A stretch of 64,000 nt of DNA from Endomychus coccineus (lineage: Eukaryota; Arthropoda; Insecta; Coleoptera; Endomychidae): assembly GCA_958510875.1 (NCBI GenBank), contig OY294068.1, positions 177,661,411 to 177,725,410 of the forward strand, given 5' to 3'. A program made the translations under genes and the position numbers. The stretch's first letter is position 1, and the number at the start of each line of letters is the position of its first letter. Positions 9,421 to 22,489 of this stretch are shown in pieces. The notes below the pieces were generated by a model. That model saw only the letters and a program-made list of their open reading frames with translations. It did not search any database and had not been told where the DNA came from.

Positions 9421-11600
9421 GAATAATTAAAATTCTCTAGATTTAACTCAATAACTCAACGGCCGAGTTTGGAACGATTTAAAATTACATGTTATATTGG
9501 CACTTCGTACATCCGAAACAAGTGTGTAATCTAGATTCAAATTTCATTTCGATTCGTGATTAACCATTGTGAATAGGGCCGATTTCAACGGTGATTTGAC
9601 TTAGATGTGGAAAAACAAACGAATAAAATTGAAACAGTCAGCAATATTGGAATGCTTTTATGGAAGCCTTCTATCCGTTGTTTTTTGAAACGTCGAGGGT
9701 AAATCGTTTTATAACTACTACAAAATGCTGAATCATTCCCTCATTTCAGAATGTATTTCCACCCGAAGATATCACGTGTTCCCATCTCTTAATATCACAT
9801 TAACTTGTGAATAATATTTTCACTCAAGTATATCGTCATCTAGTGAGGACAAGTAGATCTATCATTTGAGAGAATTGTGATGGTATAATTAAGCAAGGTC
9901 TAATGTTAAATTATACGTGGAGTAGACAGATCTAGTATTAGTGTTTTTGAACGGTCAAAAGTAAAATATAGAAACATGGCTCTTCCGCCAATACAAGTAC
10001 TGATCGAAAGACATTCAAAATAAACAAGAGACCGTTGAAATTAGATCCAATTCAATTGGATGATCTGAAAACGCTTGGATCCGCATTAGCAGTTCAAAAT
10101 GAAGATATCAACAAAATACCAGACTGTCATAAAACTTCAACATGTTAGTTATGAAACTTGGTTTATCTATGTAGTAATTTCTGGGTTTCAATCATTTCAC
10201 TATGAAAATGTTTAACTGAGAAGGTTATTTGAAAATCTCAAATTTTATCAAAAAAGCAAATTCACTTTTAACCCAAATGGAAGAAATTACAATTTATTTC
10301 TCCAATACATGGTATCTTCGATCTAAGAGGGGAGGAGTTATGACACACAGAACGTCTGTGTCTGCTGATATAGATACTCATTCTTGGATAAAGTGTTATG
10401 TTGTACCGTCCAATACGTTACTGAGTTTCCAATTGCTTGAATAATGTTGATAACGGTTTCCGCTCTGAATTATAGATAATTAAACTTGGAAAGAGACTGT
10501 GACTGACATCTATGATTCAATGGCGCAAATCGATCATTTTACAGATGCGCGAAACTCGGAAGAGGTCTCGCGACACGCGTTCAGTGGGGAGATGAAAAAA
10601 CGAAAATTGACAGGGTGAACGTTGTAGTGGACGTGTATATTTTTCTGATCGATGATATTTTCCAATAATTATAGGAATATCGACTCATCCGCGTTGCCAC
10701 ACAAGATCGCTTTTTCTTGCTCGGATCCAAATTAGATAATCACCTACTTATATTCTTTCTCTTGTCTTCAATCCGCATCCAAATTGTCAAGTTGATTGTC
10801 AAAATGGTTTATATCGTTCTTTGAGGTTTGTTTAACCTAGCAATGATCCACGAGACTATATATTATTTCGTATCAACCCCCTTTGACATTCATTATAACA
10901 AATTTGTAATGAATATGTCTCTTTAGGCTAGTTTGAGGGGCTAAAGGAATAATTATTGATCTGTGTGAACTTAAAAGTCGAAATTTTCTTCACTGTTTTA
11001 CGGAAGTGAACCTTCTGATATTTCTTGAACAGATTATCATTCAACTCAGTTCACGATTTCAGTCTATATATTAAGTAAACTATTATCTAATTGTTCTCTT
11101 CTTGTAGATATCTGTATTAATTCGCTCATTCTCTTCAAGACTACCATTTTTTTTATATAATCTGAAGTATAAACTATTGTCATAACTTCAATAAGTAAAC
11201 TATCATCCAAGTATTATCATTCAGATTTTGATGTTGTATTCCACTAGTTCTCCTCAAGATTTCAATTTTCAAAATAATTTTGAATATACAATTTAGGAAG
11301 TTAACATAATAAGTTGTGGGATTATATTGATTATTCCTGCTTATTTAGTTATTCGTCCTGTAACGAAGCTTAAATTTTGAAAGATTATTCAATTTAGATC
11401 AGGCAATAAATACGGATGTAACATGTAATTTCAGTTTGAACAGTTCATTATTTCAATAGATATGAATGAATTCTGAATGTGTATTCCGTGATTGTAACTT
11501 TTCTAAAATCTCCGTAATTTCAAATAAGTATAATTATTCAAATAGATGAATCTAATTCATGCCCGTTCAAAAATTGCATTTCATTCCGATAAAATATGTC
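9420..11600. other. Unassigned AT-rich spacer
   Basis: Only short frames are present. The 71-codon frame at 10229-10444 has no recognisable domain, signal peptide or membrane segment. Nothing else could be supported. Confidence 0.45.
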
Positions 11601-11620
11601 GCAAAAACAGGGGTCTGGCC

Positions 11621-13340
11621 AGTTAAGACACCAAACTTTGTGCAACCTTATGTATAAAAAGGGCGAACAACCAAAAAAACTCCGATAACATTGTTTAGTC
11701 CGCCGGGAAGAACTGGTGTGATATCATGGGCGCGAATTTCAGATCCAAAAAGTAGCGTCACTTTTAATCATTGTTCGGGGCCTAAGTAAAAACCATTGGC
11801 ACAAAAATAAGGATTTGGTGGAGCAGACCTGTCCAGAACCTCGGAAAACATATAAAAGCCGTGACAGACAACAGATCGCTCTCTTTTGTGATTTCAATTT
11901 TGATCAGTGAAGTAGCTCTTTTGTGATTTTGAATCTCCATAAGTACCATTGCTCTTTTGTGTTTTGAATTCCGATTAATATCGTTGAAGTGTGATCATTT
12001 AAGAATCGAAGTGAATTAAAAATCCGAGTTTAAATCAGAATGAAACTGTGAATTAACAATAGTTTTTTCCGTTCAAGTGAATTGTTTCATAAGGTAATTG
12101 ATAGCAAATAGTTCATATTTTTTGGGCATTACGATATATTGATTTCCGTATTTTATGATTATTGTTGTGATTGGTAAACGTTTGTACGATATTTAAGTTC
12201 CGTGGTATTCAGTAATTTGAATCATCATATGTGAGTTTATCCCGTCATAGGTCGAATCGCGCACGATTTGAATGCGCGCGTGGATTGAAATATTCAAGTA
12301 ATTGTATGGTGTGTACAGAGTGTGTACGTTCGAACGACAGCGCTGTGTCTATCCCGGAAGTATAAGTATATCCTAGAGCCTAGACGACCAAAACAGCAAC
12401 GGCTTGTGCACACTGTAGTATAGGCTGGGGGTGGTTGTGTGATTGAGAATCGTAATAATTCCCTCAATACTATGAGAAGTCCTCGGCCGTGGATATAGGG
12501 GTTATTGCAGATATGATAATTAGGACTTGTGCACGCTGTGTCTATCCCGGAAGTATGAGCCCTAATTGTCTAGATTCTGAATCTACAAAGTGTATGAAAT
12601 CTAATACTGTCATACAATTACCGGGTAATCCGTGGATAGCTAATACTAGGGTGGGTGTTATGACAGAATAAACTCCATTAGAGTAATTAACCGAAACATA
12701 GTAAAATCTGATATCGTACAATCGGAAAACTAGTGCAAACAATATTTTCCAAACAAACCGAATTAATAACCGAATATATCGTAGTGTGATTTGAACATTT
12801 CATTTATTAGTGATGCTATCTAAAATTTACCGAATACCGCTTATTACGCTGAGACCTGTTTGATTCGTACTTTTCCGCAAATTGATCATTCTGAATCATT
12901 CATCAACCGATCCCGTACCGCTGAATTGAATTCAGTGACCGAACTTATAGTAGAGTTGATATCTTGAAAGAGTTTTCATTTACCGTTTGAGCTTCATAAC
13001 ATTTTCCGTCTGGGTGTAATTTTGTGAAATAATACCGTTCAATTGCATTTAAATTGAGTATTCTGAAAGTGTACTTGTTAAAATCATTATATATTTTATT
13101 ATTTGGAATTCCCCGTTTTATTGAATTATTTCTGCTCCATCTTCAAACGAGCTAAGTTATAACCAGGTATCAATTGTAATTAAAGCCTACAATTTCGATA
13201 CTGTTTTCTGCCCATTGGACTCTGGTTATACTTCACTGTAGCTACCCTAGGGACAAGGCTATCTATAGATAGCATAGTAACAAGCCTTGTGGAGAAGACC
13301 CTAGCAGAAGTCCTCAAAAGGAGTAAGCCTTTGGGAAAAA
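11621..13340 (+). repeat. LTR-like block of a Gypsy-type element
   Basis: The block starts AGTTAAGACACCAAACTT and the first 55 bases align with the start of the solo LTR at 1386 (shared GTTAAGA, CAAACTT, GTGCA, TATGTATAAAAA, GAACA). A second TATA box is at 11851-11858. Just after it, three imperfect repeats of GCTCTTTTGTG lie at 11878-11955. The right end is uncertain. It could be near 13210, or just before TGGCGCCCGAGG at about 13343, which looks like a tRNA-complementary primer-binding site. No gag or pol frame follows, so at most the LTR and a trace of leader remain. Confidence 0.5.
12325..12560 (+). repeat. Internal duplication within the LTR-like block
   Basis: The phrase CGCTGTGTCTATCCCGGAAG occurs at about 12340 and again at about 12536, each preceded by a short related segment. 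It suggests a local duplication about 195 bp apart. Confidence 0.6.
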
Positions 13341-13499
13341 TCTGGCGCCCGAGGATCCGAAGCTTACCGCAGTAAGAAATTTACCGAAAAGCGACAAGGA
13401 CACGTTATAGTCCCTCGAACTTGTCGGCAAGGTACCGCTCGTATTGTCTATACTTCAGGGTTTGAACGATAAAGACGTCTCCATCGTTTTGTATGTGAC

Positions 13500-14350
13500 T
13501 TGTTGTAAAGGGAAATTCCTGACAGAGCGATTCCTCCAATCTCATCCAAGTTGGAATAAACAAATTTTCATGATTAGTTGCTATGGTCTATACCCAAATT
13601 TGTTTCCATCTACCAATTAACTTCTTAAAGTTGAACCTCCGTTCAAAAATTTATTTTATCTGGAAAATTACTAACTTTAATCTACTTAATCAAATTATTT
13701 AGAATTCTAATTTGTTTCAATTTCAATTTTTCTAAGTATCGATCTCTGATTATTCATAAAATAAGTATGTTATTAATCTAATTAATTTTGTTAATTTCCT
13801 AGAGGATTAAAACCAAATTGTTGAGTTTAAACTTGTCTTTATTTCTCTGATATAATCATCAACATTTATTAGTGCCGAAAATTCATGATTGAGGTTCTAT
13901 CTTATCTTTTTTGGCTGAAGCAGTTGGCGCTCTGAGTAATCCGATCAATCAAGAGCATTATAGGAACACGTATAGCCACGAACTACGAGTGTGGAACAAC
14001 CTTGTGAGCTAGTTGGCATTATTAGACACAAAAGGTTCCTTCAAAACCTGACATCGTTATTATCTTTAGTTTACTGTTTTGTTTCACTGAGATTTATACA
14101 CATATAAAAGTTAGTCTTATTTCAAGTTCGATAAGATTCACTACTTGTAATCTTATTAATAAAGTACTTACAATTTTTGAAAAAAAAATCAATTTCAAAA
14201 TTACCTGGCTGGCGTATTTCCTAAATTTTATTTTGATGTTACCACAGAGTGATTAATTCAATATAACCTTATAATTAGGCAACCATCGTTTTAGGATCAT
14301 GTTTATGATGTGTAACACAACACTTCATTAATTAATTTCGTACCGTAGCT
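13500..14350. other. Unassigned spacer
   Basis: AT-rich, with no supported feature. A slightly GC-richer stretch at 13910-14040 has only short frames. Confidence 0.45.
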
Positions 14351-14364
14351 TGAATGTATGATTG

Positions 14365-14625
14365 TGATTTATATTTATAACCAGAGAAACACTGTTGTCA
14401 TGATGATACAAAAAGTATTATTGATTCCATTTGAAAAACAGAAGGTGGACATCAGAAGTACCACTTACAAGGAAGTCACTACACTCCAACACAGTACAGT
14501 TTATATTTTCAGCACTTAAAAGCGATCTGGAAACTTTCAAACTCGTAGAACAAATAGGAACGGTGCAAACGTCTCCACAGTGAACTATGCATCCACGCAT
14601 ACACGAACATCCTCTCCGAAATAGT
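14365..14625 (-). repeat. Dispersed repeat R1, copy 1
   Basis: One of four copies in the window (also 17440-17665, 38820-39015, 57795-58020), all in the same orientation. Shared blocks include TATTTATAACCAGA, AATACAGT, CAAATAGGAACGG and GTCTCCACAGT. On the minus strand all four can be read as a similar peptide, here GDVCTVPICSTSLKV and SGTSDVHLLFFKWNQ. The frame agreement hints at a coding ancestor. Family unknown. Confidence 0.7.
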
Positions 14626-14926
14626 CCATCTGGATTCAGAATGATGAAAATATATTTCCGCGAAAATCCTGGAAAAATATTATGGTTTAACTTCAATACC
14701 CCCCTTTTACAATACATGTGGTGAATGGAGTAAAAAGCCTAAGGTTGTTAAAATTAGATCATTGCATCACTTATTTGATTTATCTTATCTATTGAAACGA
14801 GAATATACAACTTCAAATATATGGATCTGTTCTTCATTATTAAAAACAGTGCCTTCATGATGGAACAACTGGTTTCTGATACCACTTCCAGAGATTTTCA
14901 CCGGAATCTGAAATCTCGTACTTTAA

Positions 14927-15145
14927 ATGGTGCCTCAAAGAGCAATGAAACCAGGAATTGGTTTCTGCAAAAGTTTATGTAAAACTAATTACCAACTTCA
15001 AAGATCACTCGAATTCAATTTCCCAACTATGAAAATCGCCAAACTCGAGGGTAAATCTGTGTACCAAATTTATTCTTCTACCACTAAATCTCGGCTCGTT
15101 GAAGTCAGTCCCAAACGCAAACTTCTCAATAATCACATTTCATAA
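14927..15145 (+). other. Unassigned 72-codon frame
   Basis: Open frame with a basic, lysine-rich product (for example KIAKLEGKSVYQIYSSTTKS). No domain is recognised. It lies between repeat R1 and a LINE relic, so it may belong to a mobile element. Confidence 0.2.
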
Positions 15146-15324
15146 TTTGCCTCTGCTATTTTTGACAATTAGGCACTTTTTATTTAAAGTTAGCTAGTAC
15201 AAGACAAAAATCCGTGGCGTATCATCGTCGTAAGCTAAGTTGAATTCGTTACAATATTAATAACAAAAGGAACTGTAATTAATCGATAACTGACTTCCCT
15301 AACTTCTGTGAGCAAAATAGGTTT

Positions 15325-15415
15325 TGGGACACTTCTGCTGGTGAAACGGATAGTTCTAGGAACATAAAATATATTGGGAATAATTTGGAAACCGCTAATG
15401 GGAGACATTAAGATG
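15325..15415 (+). repeat. Dispersed repeat R2, copy 1
   Basis: Shares ACTTCTGCTGGT, AAATATATTGG and GAAACCGC blocks with 38500-38630 and, in reverse complement, with 63465-63545. Family unknown. Confidence 0.55.
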
Positions 15416-15459
15416 GTGTTGGACAAGCTTCTAATACTCCTCGAAAGTGAAAGATTCTG

Positions 15460-16900
15460 CGTAACTGAATATGCGGATGATATCCTCATTATGGTACGAG
15501 GGAAGTTCGGGAGCACAATAGCATCTCTGATTCAGCGCAAGCACTGAACATCGTGGAGAAAGAGTGCAACAAGGAAGGACTCAAAGTGAAAAGAAAGGAC
15601 ATTGGAAACATACAAGACTTAGTGTTGTATGGGAAAAACTTACAGATGACGGACACGGTCAAGTACCTCGAGGTAAGCCTAGACAAAAAGCATCTGGAGA
15701 AAACTACTGATAATGCGATAAGGGCCCTATAAACCTCTCGTTGTATAGTTGGAAGAACCTGGGGACTCACACCACGAATGGTTTACTAGGTCTACACCGT
15801 CATAGTGAGAGCCATTGTAACATACGCCCCAATCGTTTGGTGGCCGAAAACAAAAACGAAAACATCCCAACATTCTCTGAAAATAATTTAGAGACTGTTG
15901 GAGCTGGATCCATTGCACCTTGCCATTTAGGCAGAAGCCATTAGAAGAGTGTCACTTCTATCTTATTGGACAAGGAAAGGCCGACCAAAAAGGCCGAAGC
16001 ATTCTCGGATTGCTTGAATCACCTGGGCCATTGGGGATGAGATCCGACAGGATCAACGTTCACAGCACTTCCATACCATTCACGATTCAAACCTCGAATG
16101 AGCAAGATAACGCTGAGGGAAATCCCTATATGATACCAGGGGATTCCGGAATAGTCGATACAAAGGACCAAGGAGAAATGATTTCTTTAAGCCTGGGAAC
16201 ACATGCGATATAATTCCAAGCAAAAATATTACAATTACAACATGTTTCGGAATCATGAGAGAGAAAGCCTACGAAGATAGGCAAATTATAATCATAACGA
16301 GCAACCTAACAGTGCTTAAGACACTGGAGTCATACACAATCACATTACAATGTTTACTCGATTGTGCAAAGGAGCTAATGGCACTAGTGAAGAACCCCAA
16401 TAGAGTGACACTCGTATAGGAGTCCGATGAAACTAGACGAGAAGGGACTGAAACTGCTAAACTCGCCACTGCCACTCGCTAAAGCGTGGGCGCAACAATC
16501 CCTGATTAGACCAGCGCCAACCTGTGCCATTTCTCAAGCCACAACGAAATTCGTAATTCAAAAATGGCTCGAGGTAGAGCAATGTGCCTATTGAGGGGAA
16601 CTGCCCCGTATGTCGCAATCCAAGCGTCTGATGGGAGACCAGCAGCAACGAGTGAAAAATCTACCTATGTTTAGCAGATATGCTGTTGCATTCCCGACCG
16701 GACCCGCCACATGCAGGGGTTGAGGCGTGGAAGAAGCTACACCCATGCGTGTGCTATGTCAGTACGCGACATACGCGGTTGGTCATTGGAGAAACTACTT
16801 CCGAGGAAATCAGAAGTATCCCCTACATCAGACAACTGAATTCCATGAAATACACCGAACTGATGAAGAGGTAGCAATATGTGAAGACACGATAGGGAAC
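15460..16900 (+). pseudogene. LINE (R1/I-type) reverse transcriptase and RNase H relic
   Basis: At about 15470 the sequence reads EYADDILIMVRGKF, the catalytic YADD box of a non-LTR reverse transcriptase. Next come NKEGLKVKRKD, KYLEVSLDKKHLEKT, GLTPRMVYWVYTVIVRAIVT and a WW-type motif, typical of the thumb region of R1/I-clade LINEs. From about 16100 the pieces MISLSLGTHAI and QAKILQ match an RNase H domain, followed by a decayed C-terminal part to about 16870. Frames change several times and stops are numerous. An intact copy would copy its own RNA at a nicked target. This one cannot. Confidence 0.82.
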
Positions 16901-17129
16901 TGATGACCGCAGTGCAGTGAGGTCCCTCTGAGAAAGAGAACCAACCTCACGGGTATGTATCTTAGTCGGTAAGAGTCCAGCACACCCGAGGGCTTGGATC
17001 TCCGAAGTGTCTATGCAAGATTTTCCCTCCTCTACGCAAAAAAAAAACATTGGTTCATACTTAGCACTATTGAATTATTTTATTTATTATACTATAATTA
17101 TAAATTTGCATACAATAATAATTTCTGAC

Positions 17130-17390
17130 CATTGGCGTAGAAGTTCAAGGTTCTTGAATACGTACGATACCCCATAGCTGCGCTAGCTTATTTGTCTCAT
17201 GAGCTTCTTGCAACAAATAAGTAATCCAGTAAATGTGAATTGTGCTTAGTTTGAATTGGAAAATCTTCATTAGTTCTGGAGATAATGAAGAAAATGTATG
17301 TAATAACTTTTAAAAACTTCAACACCCCGTATCTCGAAAGCAAAGTGTTTAAAGGAAAAGTTTTATATGAAAGACATATATCATTATCAG
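17130..17390 (+). repeat. Diverged relative of the foldback element at 56153
   Basis: Shares CATTGGCGTAGAAGTT, CAACACCCCGTATCTCGAAA and TTTTATATGAAAGAC in the same order as the right arm of the 56153-57104 foldback. The middle is different or lost. Confidence 0.55.
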
Positions 17391-17439
17391 ATGTTCTATA
17401 ATTTCTGAAAGTTTGTTAGATTAGAAATGAATCATACTG

Positions 17440-17665
17440 TATAAACAGTTGGTTTAGTAACATTATTATGGTCCCATTTGAAACTGAGAATGGACGTGAG
17501 AATTACCAATTGCAGAGGAGCCACTGAACCTAACAATACAGTGGCTGTGTTCCCTACTTTAAAATGATTTGTAAAGTTTTAAATCGTCACGACCGATGGG
17601 GAAGAGTCAATCGTCTCCACAGTGGTTTATTACGCTCACACAGGAATCATTTTAAAAATGAGTTA
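17440..17665 (-). repeat. Dispersed repeat R1, copy 2
   Basis: Aligned with copies at 14365 and 57795. The minus strand still reads GDD, FPIG, HCIVRFSGSSAIGNSHVHS in nearly one frame, interrupted by two stops. Confidence 0.65.
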
Positions 17666-17699
17666 GACTCATTTAAAAAGGTTCAAAAAGGGTATTTTC

Positions 17700-18370
17700 C
17701 CGAAAATGTAGATACTTTTCCGTAGACAGATTACAATACTCACCTTACAGGTATGAAGTATAGAGAGGGTGGTGAATATGCAATGCAAGAACATCAGATT
17801 CGAGGTTCGCTTTTTTATTTGCGGACAATTTATTGCGAAACTCAGTCTGCCTTGCGTTCTCTGAGGAATCGCTGCTGGATAGATGATTCGTGGATGTTCC
17901 AGATACTAATTACGTTTGCCACGCTCTATATTCATTGATATAAACAAGTTTGAAATAGGGCATGACCTTCTAAATTATTCAGCGATATTTCTCTCCACAC
18001 CGTTGACAATTCCGTGCTCCCTCGTGGCTACGTTTGGAGGCATTATAATTAATTTAATTCAGACAAAACGTTGAAACAATATATCCCAAATATTCTTGTA
18101 ATGTAATATCACACAGATTTATTCCACGTAACTATATCAGCGATTGCACATGAATATTTAACGATGTAACAAAATACTCCCTTTATTTTACAAAATTCTG
18201 CTTGATTGCCATATTCAGGAATGTATGTAGAATAAAGATACAGGCTAATAATTTTGATTAGACAACAGATACGTGACTTGAGTATTCGATGAAAAATTAT
18301 AGCAGCTGTGATTAGGGATTTCAATCAAAGTAATTGATAACTATGCGTCAATATGTATTATTTAAGCTCC
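17700..18370. other. Unassigned spacer
   Basis: Short frames only. The 61-codon frame at 17753-17938 and the 71-codon frame at 18109-18324 show no recognisable domain. Confidence 0.45.
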
Positions 18371-18374
18371 ACGA

Positions 18375-19430
18375 AATGATAGTTACACTTATCCTCTTAA
18401 AATATTGTTGAAATACTGAGGACCTTTCGGCTACCAAGTAGCCACCATCACAGTAAACTAAAATAATAATCAAAATATGTGTTCCAATTTTTTTTTTTGA
18501 TTGATCAATAATTCAATTTCTAAAGAAAATAGGGAATTGAAACGCAACCAACTAACAAAATCAGAACCTTGAAATAATTTAATAAAATTCAGAAATATCC
18601 TTGAGTAATTAATAAATTCCACAATTTGTGTTCAAAATGTTATGTGGATCAATCTAGAAGGAACATTCTAGCTCGGTACATGAAAAGAACATTTCTCTCA
18701 TATGAAGAAAAATGATGGTGGAAAATCAGCGTTACTCGAACATTTCTCCTCGATCATCAGATCTTACTCCGGACATTTATTATGGAATTATTTGAAAGAT
18801 AAGGTTTATGCCATGTCGGTTTATGATAGAGGATCTACTGAATTGTATTCGAAGACCGTGAATCGTGAATCGTGAAATAAATAATAACATGCTAGCTAAT
18901 TCGAACAAGAAGGTCTCTAAGAAATCGATGTCGACATTACGTTAAGTAAATGAACATCATTTTGAGCATTCATTATGAATTTTTTTTCCATCGTTACCAA
19001 TAAATAGGCATTTGAATATTATTTTACCCTTTAAATAGCCTATCAAAAGAAATTCCATGATATAATCGTAATTAGAACATCCTATAAACAAAAATGATGG
19101 TGAAATACATTACAGGTCACACCATTTCTCAAGAAAGCTTATCACTTTCGAAACACAGTACAGACAAATATTTAGGTGATCTAGAAGGGATGAAATTGAG
19201 CAATTTATAGCATTACGATTCATCTTCAGCTGAGGGTAACGCCTTTGTTGCATTATTATACTCAAATAGTATTGAAACAGACACACTTTGATTCATAATT
19301 TAGTTCACTGTGATGATGGCTACTTGGTAACAGAAATTTTCTCAGTACTCCAATAGTTTCCTTAGTGGATTAGAGTGATTATTTCTCATTTGAATTGTTA
19401 TAGTGTATCCACAATGTGAACTCTCCACTC
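18375..19430 (+). mobile_element. Penelope-like element remnant with inverted ends
   Basis: The ends at about 18395-18470 (inverted) and 19300-19390 share GGCTACTTGGTA with flanking ATGATGG or ATGGTGG. On the minus strand of the left end, 18456-18423 reads CTGTGATGG, GGCTACTTGGTAGCC (a stem-loop), GAAAGG, a hammerhead-like arrangement. The coding trace at 19100-19200 and the match to 44660-45017 identify it as a PLE. The middle is decayed. Confidence 0.7.
19100..19215 (+). pseudogene. PLE GIY-YIG C-terminal fragment
   Basis: The frame reads YITGHTISQESLSLSKHS then TDKYLGDLEGMK. This is the H-x-I/F-region and helix after the nuclease core seen in PLE proteins, and it is almost the same as the fragment on the minus strand at 44830-45017. 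Confidence 0.75.
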
Positions 19431-19734
19431 TTCAACTTAATATTAAAATATCCTATAATAATTACAAAACACCATAAATAATTAGCGAAACTGTCTGTGT
19501 AACTCGAGAAAAGTACCTTATAAGTAACAGCAGCGGCTACCACACAATTGAACAAATTTATAATTATTGTTGATATCATTTATTGTCAAGTTTGATAATC
19601 TACGAAATGCAGTAGTTCGGATGTATATAACCACTGTGACAAAATATGAATAAAGCAACAGCGAGCTTTTTCGAATACACTTTGTTGTGTTAATTTGTAC
19701 CCAAACTAGGTTTCATTATATCTTTGGGGTGGTT

Positions 19735-20000
19735 CCGTTGGGAGTCAAAATACTGCCACCTAGAGGTTCCATTGTGCTTTTTCCCATGAGACTGGTTTTT
19801 GGTTATCAATGCTGTCTCCTTTAAAAAGTCCAGAGTTTCCTTTTACTGTGATTTGGGAATGTGTTGACACAGTATAGGTGATGGAGAAGATTCATCACAC
19901 ACAATACATATTTGCGTGGGTTCAATATTGGGGACCCCGACTTGTCTACTCAGTGGGTTTTGGGGACCCTACCTTCCCATCACTCCCGACCACTTCATAT
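19735..20000 (-). pseudogene. LINE C-terminal zinc-finger-like tail
   Basis: On the minus strand the frame reads EPTQICIVCDESSPSPILCQ and KETLDFLKETALITKNQ. The CxxC-x-H/C-type cluster followed by a helix is the usual C-terminus after RNase H in I/Jockey-type LINEs. One stop interrupts it. The catalytic domains are absent. Confidence 0.6.
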
Positions 20001-21780
20001 AATCATTAGTTACTTACGTTTGACTATTTATCGGCCTAGCGGACATCTTAGTTCCGGTTACGATCAGTATGTACTGGGCTAGGAAGGAATGTGGTGAGTG
20101 CAGCGTTTACCTCTACGGAGGAAACTGTATCTTTGTTCTATTATATAATGAAGGCAATGTCATCAGATACCTTCGCTACTGTAACACTAACAGGAACATA
20201 CCCAGAAAAACTTCCATATCTGCAGTAGTGTTGTGCATATACACCTCTTCATCCCCACGTCAATAGGTTTGTACCATTTCATATTCAGTTATTAAATTTT
20301 GTACATAATATCATAATTACTGAGGAATCAATTGTGAATTAATTTGAGATTCGGATCGCTTATACATTGGGATGGAAAATAATTTCAGGGCTCGGAGTTT
20401 CGAACAAAGTAACAAAGGTTTGTGGCAAAACTGACATATCTCAATTGCGTATTGATATATTCCTAAACCGGATGTTTTGCCCCTCGAATAGTGCTTGATT
20501 TAATTGATCTACCAATAGCAACGAATATTGAAACTGATTGTTTAGCTGGTAAGACTGATCCTGATCCTATTATTCCATGAAAGTCATCACTCCTTCATTC
20601 AATTCAGGTAACTATGGATCCTGGTATCAGGTGTTATAAGCTTCATTATAATAAGTAAGTTGGACATGACAGTTATTCCGTCATCCCTAGAAATTACACG
20701 GTATTAACTACATTAATGCTCTATACTCAGACAAAACAATGACCAATGGCCATGATCATTGAGCGCATGAGGCTGAATCAGTAGCATCCAGCTTGTTTTA
20801 TTCTATGTGGAGCTTTCTTAGACGATGAAAATGCTGAGGAATTCTTGCATGTCCTCTTACTCATTTGATCTATGGTGAAAACATATTTGTATTTTGATGC
20901 TTTGTGTGCTTTGGCACACAAGAGAACTCATGAAAGATACTGATTACTGATACAACCACGGATAGAATTTATTATTTTACACCTTGAGCAATCCAATTAT
21001 TCCAATTAATACATATTATGTCAAATATTCTAGAAATGTAATATTCATAGTGATTCCATCAGATTAAATTCATGGTCTGCATGAGTATTTAGGTATTCTG
21101 TGATACATAATATTAATTTCAAGCACTTTGTTTGATTACGCCAATCGGGAATATTTAACGAATATAGGATTCATATTTCATGAAGAGTTCAAATAGTGGG
21201 AAATTAAACAGTATGCGATAGGATTAATAGGTTTCTATGAATATTGTTTGAGATGATAAAATAAAGAGACTTGATAGAACTCTCTCATACAAGCCAAATC
21301 TCATAGTCAATATCTCCACTGAGAATTGTATACGAAATGTTAGCAATTCTGTTCTTGAATGCAACTCTTGTAACTCTTGTAATTATGAAGTATGGATTCG
21401 AAAATGTATTATTATCCTTTCCTCCTCAATAATTTGAATACAAAGTATCCGAGTTTCCGCTTCACCATGTGAGATGAATATTAATCAAGGTGCATATCAT
21501 TTCACTAATTTATATATATGTTTTATTGGTTTTCTTGATTCTATATTATTAAGACGGAGTGAGCGTTAGCTAACGAAGTCTCATCTAATTTCAGTTCATA
21601 GCTGTTGATTTACAAATACTGGTCAAACGGTGACTCTGTTTTACTCAGAATATTCAAATAATATATTATGCTAGAAATTTACTGGTTAAATTCGGCCATT
21701 ATCTAGCCGATTGTAGAGAGAACTGGTTCCTATGAGCTCTGCAATTAGTACAAGTCATGGTGCGCGCTTTAGGTTGGCCG
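20000..21780. other. Unassigned spacer
   Basis: No supported gene or repeat. The 65-codon frame at 20069-20266 is cysteine- and tyrosine-rich but has no known pattern. Confidence 0.45.
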
Positions 21781-22060
21781 GATGTCAGCCTTGTGCGCCA
21801 AAGCCGTTTTTTCATGCCGACTGATTCTCCTTCATGGATTTGTAGCTTACTTCAATGGTATGGTATGTCCTCTTGCAAGATAGAGCGCACGTGAACGAAT
21901 GCATGCGACGTTCACGTGAACAGAATACTGACAACGCGGTTTGAAATGCTGACCAGCATAGAACAAACATGCAATTTTGTTTGAAAATTAATAAATCGAA
22001 TCGCATAAGCGAAGCGAACACTCTGTGCTAACCCTTCGGGCATTCGCATCCACTCACTAA
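21780..22060. other. GC-richer segment of unknown nature
   Basis: A short island richer in G and C with paired CACGTGAAC blocks (about 21890 and 21913). A minus-strand frame of 69 codons (21812-22021) has no recognisable domain. It could be a decayed mobile element. Confidence 0.3.
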
Positions 22061-22164
22061 TCTTCTAGTTACTACTAGTTAAAACGGTCTAAAAACTGTA
22101 AATAAATTTCTCAATAACTATGAAAATACGATTTAAAATGAAGAACTTGGGGAGCTTGCAGTAG

Positions 22165-22370
22165 ATGAATGGTGAAGGTTTTCTCCCACAACAAATACCA
22201 CTACAGAAACCGGAAGAATCAGATTCAGTTCAAGCTTCGAGCCTGCCATGAAGATGTTACCTGTAATGGCTGGCGACACGTCGGCATCAAGCCGTGCTTT
22301 GTGATGCGAAATCCAACCGTAAGTCAAGAATTTTCAAGATTAGTTCTCCGTGCAAGTCTACTATTCAAGA
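22165..22370 (+). repeat. Solo end of the PLE family inserted at 7211
   Basis: Matches 8300-8463 and, in reverse complement, 7211-7420: CACTACAGAAACC, AGTTCAAGC, TTACCTGTAATGG, GTCGGCATCAAG. The hammerhead-like core is damaged (ATGAAGA for CTGAAGA and GACA for GAAA). No coding part is attached. Confidence 0.85.
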
Positions 22371-22489
22371 ATGAATTGTTACTTCATCAAATAATCAGTA
22401 ACGGTAAGACCATCTATGTAATTATTCTACTCACTAAGATTAACCGTAAATGTGCCATCAAAATACAGGATATATTCTTAACATTTTGA

